The position numbers were made by a program, and so were the translations under genes. Positions 9,384 to 18,003 of a DNA stretch of 64,000 nt are shown here, one piece after another. The notes under the pieces were generated by a model. It saw only the letters and a program-made list of their open reading frames with translations. It was not told where the DNA came from and ran no database searches. The stretch comes from DAIDKA01 sp963726995 (lineage in GTDB: Bacteria; Pseudomonadota; Gammaproteobacteria; Steroidobacterales; Steroidobacteraceae). The first letter of the stretch is position 1. Every line of letters begins with the position of its first letter. Location of the stretch: contig CAVSEP010000006.1 of NCBI GenBank assembly GCA_963726995.1, forward strand, positions 1,302,001 through 1,366,000, written 5' to 3'.

Positions 9384-9647
9384 TCAGGCTTTGATGTCGA
9401 TCAGGGTGCCCAGCGTAGCATCGGCGGTGGACATCATGCGGGCGGAGGCCGCCACCAGCAGCTTCTGCTGCAGCGAATCGACCAGCGCTCCGGTCAGCGA
9501 GTCGGTGCCCGTGGGTGAGGCCAGTGAGTCCGCCACGGTCTGCTCATCTCGAGCCAGGCCATTCGTACCGCGACGGATTCCCAGCTGCGCGCTCTGCAGC
9601 GCATCCGGGATATCGGCCAGCGAGGAAATCGAACTCATGCGGCTCAT
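9384..9647 (-). CDS. Small YjfB-like putative motility protein
   Basis: 87 aa from ATG 9647, or 84 aa from ATG 9638; neither has a clear ribosome site. The sequence is helical and low in charge, with residues 15-45 rich in Ala, Gln and Ser. It ends with KLLVAASARMMSTADATLGTLIDIKA. This resembles small YjfB-type and flagellin-associated proteins in which a helical hairpin is followed by a TLIDI-like tail. No flagellar gene is nearby, so the assignment is weak. It is the first gene of the minus-strand run and lies opposite the fds operon. Confidence 0.5.
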   Translation of the reverse strand: MSRMSSISSLADIPDALQSAQLGIRRGTNGLARDEQTVADSLASPTGTDSLTGALVDSLQQKLLVAASARMMSTADATLGTLIDIKA

Positions 9648-9731
9648 CGTAGCGCAGCCCGGACGCCGGACCGCACGGTGAGCGCCCGGGTCGCCTGATC
9701 TGAGCGGTGGTTCACATCGTGGCGGCCGTAT

Positions 9732-9749
9732 TATTGTTAAAGAACAATA
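9732..9749. promoter_or_regulatory. Inverted repeat in the divergent fds promoter region
   Basis: A perfect 7-base inverted repeat, TATTGTT-AAAG-AACAATA, sits in an AT-rich patch inside the 291-base gap between the minus-strand run (9647) and fdsG (9939). The rest of the gap is GC-rich and shows no gene. The size and position suit an operator for a dimeric regulator of the formate dehydrogenase operon, the opposite operon, or both. A short hairpin in the transcript is the alternative. Confidence 0.4.
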
Positions 9750-9938
9750 TCTTACGCGGGTTTGAACCGGCCCAGAGCCTGCGCGGCAAATAGCAGGCAT
9801 TTGCGAGGCGAATCTGCCTTTGACTGCGACAGGTAGTAAACTGCGCCGCGGGTGCGCCAGCCGTGGGCGAGGCCCCCGGATCGATCCTAAGTGGCCGCCG
9901 ATAGGCGCAATTGTGCACTGCAGCGGCCTGGAGTTCTG

Positions 9939-10467
9939 ATGGCGAATGTCCAAAAGGTAAACACGAAGGCGCTGGGGCCTGTGGTGTCGCGCGTGCAAAC
10001 CGATGCGGTCCTGGGCATCTGTGCGCAACTGAAGGACATCGCCGCGCCGCTGATTCCCATTCTTCATGCGGTTCAGGAGAAGATCGGCTTCGTGCCGCCC
10101 GATGCCGTGCCGCTGATTGCGCGCGAACTGAATCTGTCCATCGCCGAGGTTCACGGCGTGGTGAGCTTCTATCACTATTTCCGCCAGGATGCCGGCGGCC
10201 GCCATGTCGTGCATCTGTGCCGGGCCGAAGCCTGCCAGGCCGTGGGTGCCGCGCAGCTCGAAGCGCACGCGAAGCGGTCCTTAGGGCGTCGATTTTCATG
10301 GTACGACCCGCGACGGCGCCATTCGCCTGGAGCCCGTGTACTGCCTCGGCAACTGCTCGCTGGGCCCGTCGATCATGATCGACCATGAATTGCATGGTCG
10401 CGTGTCGCCACAGCGCTTTGACGAATTGATGAACGGCGCCCGTGCGGCCGCCACAGGCAAGCCGTGA
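9939..10467 (+). CDS. fdsG: NAD-dependent formate dehydrogenase, gamma subunit (one frameshift)
   Basis: NuoE-like [2Fe-2S] subunit of about 175 aa starting MANVQKVNTKALG. It passes electrons from FdsA to FdsB. The helical region is intact (IPILHAVQEKIGFVPP and EVHGVVSFYHYFRQD). The four cluster cysteines lie in HLCRAEACQ and YCLGNCSLGPS. An extra G in the GGG run at 10284-10286 shifts the frame before the second cysteine pair. Deleting it gives LGVDFHGTTRDGAIRLEPVY, as expected. The last codons overlap the fdsB start (GTGA, 10464-10467). It is the first gene of the fds operon. Confidence 0.92.
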
Positions 10468-12021
10468 AGACCCGTATCTATGTGCCGCGCGATGCCGCCG
10501 CCCGCAGCGTGGGAGCGGACGCGACCGCCGCGGCCATCCTTGCCGAGGCCCAGAGCCGTGGTCTCGACATCGAGCTCATCCGCAATGGCTCCCGAGGCCT
10601 GCTGTGGCTCGAGCCGCTGGTCGAGGTGGCAACTGCGGCGGGACGCCTCGCTTACGGCCCGGTGACGACGGCGGATGTCAAAGGCCTGTTCGATGCAGGA
10701 TTCCTCAAGCGGCGCATCCCACCCGTTGAGTCTTGGGCCAACCGAGGAAATCGCTTACCTGAAGAACCAGGAGCGCCTGACCTTCGCGCGCGTGGGTGTC
10801 ACGGATCCGCGCAGTCTCGGGGACTATCTCCAGCACGGCGGCTACCGGGGCCTGAAGGCGGCGCTGGACATGGATCCGGCGGCCATCGTCGCGGCGGTCA
10901 CCACCTCCGGTCTGCGCGGCCGCGGCGGCGCCGCGTTCCCGGCCGGCATCAAGTGGAAGACGGTGCTGGGCGTGAGCGCCACCCAGAAATATGTCGTCTG
11001 CAATGCCGATGAGGGCGACTCGGGCACCTTTTCAGACCGGATGGTGATGGAAGGTGACCCCTTCGTCCTGATCGAGGGCATGACCATCGCGGGCATCGCG
11101 ACCGGCGCCACGCGCGGCTACATCTACCTGCGCTGGGAATACCCGGATGCGCACGCCGCGCTGCAAGCGGCCATCGCGACGGCATACGCCCAGCACTATC
11201 TGGGCGAGAACATTCTCGGCACGCCTAAGCGCTTCGACCTGGAAGTGCGCCTCGGCGCCGGCGCCTACATCTGTGGCGAGGAGACCTCGCTGCTGGAGTC
11301 GCTGGAGAGCAAGCGCGGGCAGGTGCGTTTCAAGCCGCCGCTGCCGGCGATCCAGGGACTGTTCGGCAAGCCGACGGTGATCAACAACGTGATCACCCTG
11401 GCCTCCGTGCCCATCATTCTGGACAAGGGCGCCGACTATTATCAGCACTTCGGCATGGGCCGCTCCCGTGGCACCCTGCCGATACAGCTCGCCGGCAACA
11501 TCAAGCACGGCGGGCTGATCGAGAAGGCCTTCGGCATCACCCTGCGGGAGCTGCTGTATGACTACGGCGGCGGCACCTTAAGCGGGCGGCCGATCCGTGC
11601 GGTGCAGGTCGGTGGGCCACTGGGCGCATATCTGCCGGAATCCCAGTTCGACACCAGGCTCGACTACGAGGCCTTCACCGAAATCAAGGGAATGCTCGGG
11701 CACGGCGGCATCGTCGTGTTCGACGATACGGTCGACATGGCAGCGCAAGCGCGCTACGCCATGGAATTCTGTGCCATCGAGTCCTGCGGCAAGTGCACGC
11801 CCTGCCGGATCGGCTCCACGCGCGGCATGGAAGTGATCGACCGCCTCATCGCCGGGAACAATTCCGCGAAGCAGGAAGCGATTCTGCGCGATCTGTGCGA
11901 AACCATGACTTACGGATCACTGTGTGCGCTCGGCGGCCTCACCCCCTACCCGGTGCTGTCCGCCATCAATCATTTTCCCGAAGACTTTGTCAGCTCGGCG
12001 CGCGAGCGCGTCCCAGCCTAA
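10464..12021 (+). CDS. fdsB: NAD-dependent formate dehydrogenase, beta subunit (one frameshift)
   Basis: NuoF-like flavoprotein of about 518 aa that reduces NAD+ with electrons from formate. The first 90 residues are a thioredoxin-like domain. The rest is the FMN/NAD module, with GLRGRGGAAFPAGIKW for NAD and FMN binding and ESCGKCTPCRIGSTRG for the [4Fe-4S] cluster. An extra C in the CCC run at 10718-10720 shifts the frame between FLKRR and HPLSLGPTEEIAYLKN; with one C removed the join reads RIHPLSLGPTEEI, typical of FdsB. The start is GTG 10464, overlapping the fdsG stop. A short gap of 11 bases leads to fdsA. Confidence 0.92.
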
Positions 12022-12032
12022 AGGGCATCGCC

Positions 12033-14876
12033 ATGCAATCCATCGTCGAACACGATCTCGGTACCCCGGAGCGCAGCAGCGCCAAGAGCGTCACGCTCAC
12101 CATCGACGGCTGCGAAGTGACCGTGCCCGAGGGCACCTCGGTCATGCGGGCCGCGGCGCTGTGCGATGTGAAGGTGCCGAAGCTGTGCGCCACCGATCAG
12201 CTCGAGGCATTCGGCTCCTGCCGCCTGTGCCTGGTGCAGATCGAGGGCATGAAGGGCTTGCCGGCCTCCTGCACCACGCCGGTGGCGCAGGGCATGAAAG
12301 TCACCACCCAGAACCCGCAGCTCGCCGATATCCGCCGCGGCGTGATGGAACTGTATATCTCCGACCACCCGCTGGACTGCCTGACCTGCCCGGCCAACGG
12401 CCACTGCGAGCTGCAGGACATGGCGGGCGTCGTGGGCCTGCGCGAGGTGCGCTATGGCTACGAGGGCGAAAATCACCTGGTGGCCGAGAAGGACACCAGC
12501 AATCCCTATTTCACCTTCGATGCCAGCAAGTGCATCGTCTGCTCGCGCTGCGTGCGGGCCTGCGACGAGCAGCAGGGCACCCTGGCGCTGACGATCCAGG
12601 GCCGTGGCTTCGATTCCAAGGTCGCGGCGAGCCAGAACGTCTCCTTCATGGATTCCGAGTGCGTCTCCTGCGGCGCCTGCGTGCAGGCCTGCCCCACGGC
12701 GACGCTCTCCGAAAACACCCTGATTGAGATGGGACAGGCGGAACACAGCGTCATCACCACCTGTGCGTACTGCGGGGTGGGGTGCTCGTTCCGCGCGGAG
12801 ATGAAGGGCGAGGAAGTGGTGCGCATGGTCCCCAACAAGGACGGGCATGCGAACCATGGCCATTCCTGCGTCAAGGGGCGTTTTGCGATCGGCTATGCCA
12901 CGCACAAGGACCGGATCCTGAAGCCCATGATCCGCGCCAAGATCTCGGATCCGTGGCGCGAGGTCTCCTGGGAGGAGGCCATCAGCCATGCGGCCTCGGA
13001 ATTGAAGCGCATCCAGGCCAAGTATGGCGTCAACTCGATCGGCGGCATCACCTCCTCACGCTGCTCGAATGAGGAAACCTACCTGGTGCAGAAACTGATC
13101 CGCGCGGGATTCGGCAACAACAACGTGGACACCTGCGCGCGTGTGTGTCACTCCCCGACCGGCTATGGATTGAAGAACACGCTGGGCGAGTCGGCCGGAA
13201 CGCAGAATTTCGATTCGGTCATGAAGGCCGACGTCATCCTCGTGATCGGCGCGAACCCCACCGACGGCCATCCGGTATTCGCATCGCAGATGAAGCGCCG
13301 CCTGCGTCAGGGAGCCCGGCTCATCGTCGCGGATCCGCGTCGAATCGATCTGGTGCGCACTCCGCATATTGCCGCCGACCATCATCTGAAACTGCGGCCC
13401 GGCACCAACGTGGCCCTGATCAATGCCCTGGCGCACGTCATCGTGAAGGAAGGCCTGGTCAAGGAGGACTTCGTGCGCGCGCGCTGCGAGCTGCCGTCCT
13501 TCGAGAAGTGGCGCAACTTCGTCGCGCTGGAAAAGAATTCCCCGGAAGCCATGCAGGACATCACCGGCGTGCCGGCCTCCGAAGTGCGGGCTGCCGCGCG
13601 CCTGTATGCGACGGGCGGCAATGGCGCCATCTACTACGGCCTCGGCGTGACCGAGCACAGCCAGGGTTCGACCATGGTCATGGGGATTGCGAATCTCGCC
13701 ATGGCGACCGGCAACGTGGGGCGTGAAGGCGTGGGCGTCAATCCGCTGCGCGGCCAGAACAACGTGCAGGGCTCCTGCGACATGGGCTCATTCCCGCATG
13801 AATTCCCGGGCTACCGGCACGTGTCCGACGATACCGTGCGGCACCTGTTCGAAGGCGCCTGGGGCGTGCCGTTGCAGAATGAACCCGGACTGCGCATCCC
13901 GAACATGTTCGAGGCGGCGCTCGACGGCGAGTTCAAGGGCCTGTACATCGAAGGCGAGGACATCGCCCAGTCGGATCCGAACACGCAGCATGTCACCGCG
14001 GCGCTCACTTCGATGGAATGCATCATCGTACAGGACCTGTTCCTAAACGAGTCGGCGAAGTTCGCGCATGTGTTCTTCCCCGGTTCCTCCTTCCTGGAGA
14101 AGGACGGCACCTTCACCAACGCCGAGCGGCGCATTTCCCGGGTCCGCAAGGTCATGAAGCCGAAGTCGGGCTACGCGGACTGGGAAATCACCCAGCTGCT
14201 GTCCAATGCGGTCGGCTACCCGATGAACTACACCCATCCGTCGCAAATCATGGACGAGATTGCGCGCCTGACGCCCACATTCACCGGCGTGAGCTATGCC
14301 CGCATCGATGAGCTGGGCAGCATCCAGTGGCCCTGCAACGCGGCGCACCCGGACGGCACGCCGACCATGCATATCGGCGAATTCGTCCGCGGCAAGGGCA
14401 AGTTCCTGGTGACCGAATATGTGCCCACGGCCGAGAAGGTCAACGCGCGTTATCCGCTGATCCTGACCACGGGACGCATTCTGAGTCAGTACAACGTGGG
14501 CGCGCAGACGCGGCGCACCGAGAACAATCGCTGGCATGATGAGGATCGGCTGGAGATCCATCCGCACGATGCCGAGGAACGCGGCATCAGCGACGGTGAT
14601 TGGGTCGGGATTGCCAGCCGTGCCGGCGACACGGTGCTGCGCGCGCAGATCACGGAACGCGTGCAGCCGGGGGTCGTCTACACCACATTTCACTTCCCCG
14701 AATCCGGCGCCAACGTGATCACCACCGACAATTCAGACTGGGCGACGAATTGTCCGGAGTACAAGGTCACCGCGGTGCAGGCCACGCGGGTCAACCACCC
14801 CTCGGAGTGGCAGAAGCGATTCCGGGAGTTCACGGCGACTCAGGAATCGTTACTGCACAGCGCGCTGGTCAAGTAG
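12033..14876 (+). CDS. fdsA: NAD-dependent formate dehydrogenase, catalytic alpha subunit
   Basis: 947 aa from ATG 12033, intact. It carries a [2Fe-2S] domain (PKLCATDQ, GSCRLCLVQ, ASCTTP), the His/Cys [4Fe-4S] motif CLTCPANGHCELQ, two ferredoxin-type sites (CIVCSRCVRAC and CVSCGACVQACPT) and CAYCGVGCSF opening the molybdopterin domain. TCARVCHSPTGYGL near residues 367-380 supplies the molybdenum-ligating cysteine. The C-terminus is the molybdopterin-dinucleotide binding barrel. The enzyme oxidises formate to CO2 in the cytoplasm, and related enzymes can also run in reverse. No TAT signal is seen, as expected for the soluble NAD-linked type. Confidence 0.96.
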   Translation: MQSIVEHDLGTPERSSAKSVTLTIDGCEVTVPEGTSVMRAAALCDVKVPKLCATDQLEAFGSCRLCLVQIEGMKGLPASCTTPVAQGMKVTTQNPQLADIRRGVMELYISDHPLDCLTCPANGHCELQDMAGVVGLREVRYGYEGENHLVAEKDTSNPYFTFDASKCIVCSRCVRACDEQQGTLALTIQGRGFDSKVAASQNVSFMDSECVSCGACVQACPTATLSENTLIEMGQAEHSVITTCAYCGVGCSFRAEMKGEEVVRMVPNKDGHANHGHSCVKGRFAIGYATHKDRILKPMIRAKISDPWREVSWEEAISHAASELKRIQAKYGVNSIGGITSSRCSNEETYLVQKLIRAGFGNNNVDTCARVCHSPTGYGLKNTLGESAGTQNFDSVMKADVILVIGANPTDGHPVFASQMKRRLRQGARLIVADPRRIDLVRTPHIAADHHLKLRPGTNVALINALAHVIVKEGLVKEDFVRARCELPSFEKWRNFVALEKNSPEAMQDITGVPASEVRAAARLYATGGNGAIYYGLGVTEHSQGSTMVMGIANLAMATGNVGREGVGVNPLRGQNNVQGSCDMGSFPHEFPGYRHVSDDTVRHLFEGAWGVPLQNEPGLRIPNMFEAALDGEFKGLYIEGEDIAQSDPNTQHVTAALTSMECIIVQDLFLNESAKFAHVFFPGSSFLEKDGTFTNAERRISRVRKVMKPKSGYADWEITQLLSNAVGYPMNYTHPSQIMDEIARLTPTFTGVSYARIDELGSIQWPCNAAHPDGTPTMHIGEFVRGKGKFLVTEYVPTAEKVNARYPLILTTGRILSQYNVGAQTRRTENNRWHDEDRLEIHPHDAEERGISDGDWVGIASRAGDTVLRAQITERVQPGVVYTTFHFPESGANVITTDNSDWATNCPEYKVTAVQATRVNHPSEWQKRFREFTATQESLLHSALVK

Positions 14877-14886
14877 GCTACGGAAG

Positions 14887-15153
14887 ATGAGTGGCCACAC
14901 GCCCAGCGAAGCCGAGCACCTGGTGAAGATGGCCAATGACATCGGCAACTTCTTCCGTGCCGAGCCCGAGCGCGAGGACGCCATCGCCGGCATCGCCAAA
15001 CACATCGCCAGCTTCTGGACCAAGAGCATGCGCCGCAAGATCGCCGCGCATGGTGATGAGGGGCTCGATGAGTTGCCGCGAGAGGCGCTCAGGCGCCTCG
15101 CGGCGCAATCCCAGGCCGTGACGGGCTCGCCGCCTACCGCCGCCGAGGGCTAG
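14887..15153 (+). CDS. fdsD: Formate dehydrogenase, delta subunit
   Basis: 88 aa, 10 bases after fdsA. The sequence LVKMANDIGNFFRAEPERED followed by FWTKSMRRKI matches the small FdsD subunit, which binds the FdsABG core and is needed for a stable active enzyme in Rhodobacter and Cupriavidus. In those genomes the sulfurtransferase gene fdsC usually sits between fdsA and fdsD. Here it is absent, so molybdenum sulfuration would need an FdhD-type protein encoded elsewhere. Confidence 0.9.
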   Translation: MSGHTPSEAEHLVKMANDIGNFFRAEPEREDAIAGIAKHIASFWTKSMRRKIAAHGDEGLDELPREALRRLAAQSQAVTGSPPTAAEG

Positions 15154-15221
15154 TGCTGCGCCGAAAAGGTGCGGGAATAGTTGACAGCCGCGGCCCCATC
15201 CCGTTGAATCCGCACCAATAA

Positions 15222-15244
15222 TGTGCAACCCAAGGCGTTGCACA
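15222..15244. promoter_or_regulatory. Inverted repeat upstream of the ammonium transporter gene, NtrC-site-like
   Basis: TGTGCAAC-N7-GTTGCACA, a perfect 8-base inverted repeat, ends 22 bases before the amt ATG. It resembles NtrC sites, whose half sites read TGCAC/GTGCA, and amt genes are commonly controlled by NtrC. I could not find a convincing sigma-54 promoter (GG-N10-GC) in the right place, and the site lies very close to the start codon. A repressor operator is therefore equally possible. Confidence 0.45.
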
Positions 15245-15266
15245 ATAATGGCGCTGCGGGGGATGG

Positions 15267-16496
15267 ATGGCGAACTCAATTTCGGGTGCGGACACGGCCT
15301 GGCTGCTGACCGCCACGGCGCTGGTCTTGTTCATGACCTTGCCCGGCGTCGTACTCTTTTATGGTGGTCTGGTCCGGGGCAAGAACGTGCTCTCGATCGC
15401 CATCCAGTGTTTCGCGATCACCGCCCTGGTATCGGTGCTGTGGCTGGCCTGCGGCTATTCGCTGGTCTATGGCGATGGTGGTTCGGCCCAGGCGGCCATC
15501 GGCGGCCTGGATAACACCTGGTTGCATGCCGTCACCCGCGCCAGCCTCCGGGGCACGGTGCCCGAGACCGTGTTCGCGATGTTCCAGCTCACCTTTGCGA
15601 TCATCACGCCGGTGCTCATCGTCGGCGCTTTCGCCGAGCGCATGCGTTTCTCGGTCGTACTGTGGTTCTCCTGCGCCTGGTTGCTGCTGGTCTACGTGCC
15701 CGTGGCCCATTGGGTCTGGGGTGGAGGCTGGCTGCAGCGCCTGGGGTTGATGGACTTCGCCGGCGGCACCGTGGTGCACGTCAATGCGGGCGCGGCGGCG
15801 CTGGTCTGCGCGCTGGTGTTGGGGGGGCGCCGCGGTTTCCCGGGGCAATCCATGGCGCCGCACAACCTGCCGCTGACCGCGGCCGGCGCCGGCATGCTGT
15901 GGGTGGGCTGGTACGGCTTCAACGCCGGCAGCGCGCTGGCGGCAAATGGCGCGGCGGGCATGGCCCTGCTCACCACGCACATGGGGGCGGCCTGTGGGGC
16001 GCTGGCCTGGATGGCACTGGAATGGCTGCACTACGGCAAGCCCTCCACCTTGGGCATTCTGACCGGCATGGTGGCCGGATTGGGCACCATCACCCCGGCC
16101 TCGGGCTTCGTCTCGCCGCTGGGCGCGGTCTGCATCGGCACCCTGGCGGGCACCATCTGCTACGGCGCGACCCAGATGTTGAAGCGCAAGCTGCACATCG
16201 ACGACACGCTCGACGTATCGCCCGTGCACGGCGTCGGCGGAGTCATCGGCACCTTGCTGACCGGGGTGTTCGCCGCGCGCAGCCTGGGCGGCAGCGGCTA
16301 CGCGGTACCGCAGAGCATGGGTACGCAAGTGGCGGTGCAGGCGCTGGGCATCGTGGTGGTCGGGCTGTGGTGCGCGCTGGTCACCTGGGTGTTGCTGAAG
16401 CTGCTGGATGCCACCCTCGGCCTGCGCGTGAGCGATGATCAGGAATCCGAAGGCCTGGATGTGGCCTCACATGGAGAGCGCGGCTACAGCATGTAG
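15267..16496 (+). CDS. amtB: Ammonium transporter (Amt/Mep family)
   Basis: 409 aa inner-membrane channel with about 11 helices that imports ammonium or ammonia. Family landmarks are present: LFYGGLVRGKNVLS near the N-terminus, AERMRFS, DFAGGTVVHVNAGAAALV with the first conserved pore histidine, and DVSPVHGVGGVIGTLL with the second. There is no cleavable signal like that of E. coli AmtB; the first helix starts near residue 8. No glnK (PII) gene lies beside it, which is unusual but not rare. It follows fdsD by 113 bases with its own control region. Confidence 0.93.
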   Translation: MANSISGADTAWLLTATALVLFMTLPGVVLFYGGLVRGKNVLSIAIQCFAITALVSVLWLACGYSLVYGDGGSAQAAIGGLDNTWLHAVTRASLRGTVPETVFAMFQLTFAIITPVLIVGAFAERMRFSVVLWFSCAWLLLVYVPVAHWVWGGGWLQRLGLMDFAGGTVVHVNAGAAALVCALVLGGRRGFPGQSMAPHNLPLTAAGAGMLWVGWYGFNAGSALAANGAAGMALLTTHMGAACGALAWMALEWLHYGKPSTLGILTGMVAGLGTITPASGFVSPLGAVCIGTLAGTICYGATQMLKRKLHIDDTLDVSPVHGVGGVIGTLLTGVFAARSLGGSGYAVPQSMGTQVAVQALGIVVVGLWCALVTWVLLKLLDATLGLRVSDDQESEGLDVASHGERGYSM

Positions 16497-16581
16497 CGTT
16501 TCGACCTACAGACCCTGCGGCACCAGCCCTACAGCGCCAAGCGCCCGCCGGTGGCAGCATGAACCTCCGATACTGCCAACA

Positions 16582-17103
16582 ATGGGGTTCATGCTGAGGG
16601 GCGAAGTACACCAGATCGCCGCCGCCGTGGTCGGCGCGCTGCTGACGGTTGGACTGGCACAGGCTGCCGATCACGAAACCGACCAGGGGCATGAGCGCGC
16701 GCCGGCGCCCCACGCGGCCATGCAGGGGCCCGCACCTCGTGCTGCGCAAGCCGAGCCGCATCGCGGCCCGTCCGGATACGCGCGCGTGAGCGAGCCGAAA
16801 GGCTGGAACTCCCGGCCTACCACCGTCGATCGCGGGGCCTATCAGCACAATTTCCGGGCAGCGCGCAGCTACCACGTCGGCGCCTACCACCGGCCGTCCG
16901 GCTGGGCGATGCACACCTGGGCCTATGGCGAAATCCTGCCGCGGGCATATTGGACCTCGCAGTACAACCTTGCGGACTACTGGCTGTTCGCGCTGGAAGT
17001 GCCCCCGGGCGGGTACGAATGGGTGCGCGACGGCTCCGATGCGCTGCTGGTCAACGTCGAGTCGGGACAGATCCTGCAGGTCGAGTACGGCGTCTTCGCC
17101 TAG
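16582..17103 (+). CDS. RcnB-family periplasmic protein
   Basis: 173 aa from ATG 16582. A signal peptide (IAAAVVGALLTVGLAQA) is followed by a long His/Pro/Arg-rich linker. The C-terminal module YWLFALEVPPGGYEWVRDGS followed by LLVNVESGQILQVEYGVF is the RcnB domain. E. coli RcnB helps control nickel and cobalt levels in the periplasm. Many proteobacterial members have no proven metal role. The last four bases overlap the convergent pqqC gene. Confidence 0.8.
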   Translation: MGFMLRGEVHQIAAAVVGALLTVGLAQAADHETDQGHERAPAPHAAMQGPAPRAAQAEPHRGPSGYARVSEPKGWNSRPTTVDRGAYQHNFRAARSYHVGAYHRPSGWAMHTWAYGEILPRAYWTSQYNLADYWLFALEVPPGGYEWVRDGSDALLVNVESGQILQVEYGVFA

Positions 17104-17813
17104 CCGGCGGCGCTCATGGCCTGGTGGACCGCATCGAGCATCGACCAGAGCCTTTCCAGCTTGAAGCGTAGTATTTCCAGCGCCCGGGTCTGCGCCTCCC
17201 GGGTCCGGAAATGTTCCACCGTCAGGCGCAGCGCGCACTGCACGTCGCGTGCAGCCGGCGCGGTTCTGGAACGGAAATACTCCAGTCCCGCGGTCTCGAT
17301 CCAGGGATAGTGCTGGTTCCAGTTGGCCAGCCGTTCGCCCTGCATCGAGGGCGAAAACAATTCGGTGAGGGTTGCACACACGGCTTCCTGCCAGGGCTGC
17401 CGTCGGGCGAACTCGATATACGAGTTCACGCCGGCCTGCACCTGCGGCAATACGTGTTCCATCGACCACATTTCGTCGGCCGCAAGACCAACGGCTTGTC
17501 CGAGGCGGATCCACGCGTCCAGCGCTCCGGGATCGGTCCCGTGTCCGTCCGCGTCCAGCAGCCGCAGCACCCACTTGCGGCGAAAGTCCGGGTCGTCGCA
17601 GTTGGCAAGAATGGCCGCATCCGTGAGCGGCAGACTGACCTCGTAGCAGAATCGCGTGGCCACCCAGGTGCGCAGCTGCGCGGGCGACGCGCGTCCTGAC
17701 GTCAGCAGGACATTCAATGGGTGGTAGATTTGATACGCGTGGCCGCAGGCGCGCAATTGTCGTTCAAACTCGGCGGCGTCCAGGGGCGTCGAGTCGGGGT
17801 CCGGTTCAATCAC
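17100..17813 (-). CDS. pqqC: Pyrroloquinoline-quinone synthase PqqC
   Basis: 237 aa, normal length. PqqC is a cofactorless oxidase that closes the ring and removes eight electrons in the last step of PQQ synthesis. The all-helical TenA/PqqC fold is clear: FERQLRACGHAYQIYHP, WVATRFCYEVSLPLTDAAIL, LLDADGHG, ELFSPSMQGERLANW and HYPWI. The start is GTG 17813. No pqqA, B, D or E lies in this window, so it is an orphan here. It is divergent from a MoxYX-like two-component system, which suggests regulation of a PQQ-dependent dehydrogenase. Confidence 0.9.
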   Translation of the reverse strand: MIEPDPDSTPLDAAEFERQLRACGHAYQIYHPLNVLLTSGRASPAQLRTWVATRFCYEVSLPLTDAAILANCDDPDFRRKWVLRLLDADGHGTDPGALDAWIRLGQAVGLAADEMWSMEHVLPQVQAGVNSYIEFARRQPWQEAVCATLTELFSPSMQGERLANWNQHYPWIETAGLEYFRSRTAPAARDVQCALRLTVEHFRTREAQTRALEILRFKLERLWSMLDAVHQAMSAAG

Positions 17814-18003
17814 GGCATGATTCTGTTCAACTGGTCAGGTGGTAAATGGTGTCGCCAGGCGTGAGGCAGCCGGGAAGCTTGGCAGTCCCGCAATGGCGGG
17901 TGGCTACTAGTTTTCATGAATCCGGTCTCATGATTTTCATTAATTCGATTTCCGCCGTGGCAGACTGCCGCCTGCCACCGATGCTTCCCAACAGGGTGCT
18001 GCC

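Noticed and set aside
17887..17900. CCCGC-AATG-GCGGG hairpin followed by a short T run
   Set aside because: It lies upstream of both divergent genes (pqqC and the sensor kinase), so it terminates no visible transcript; the stem is only 5 bases.
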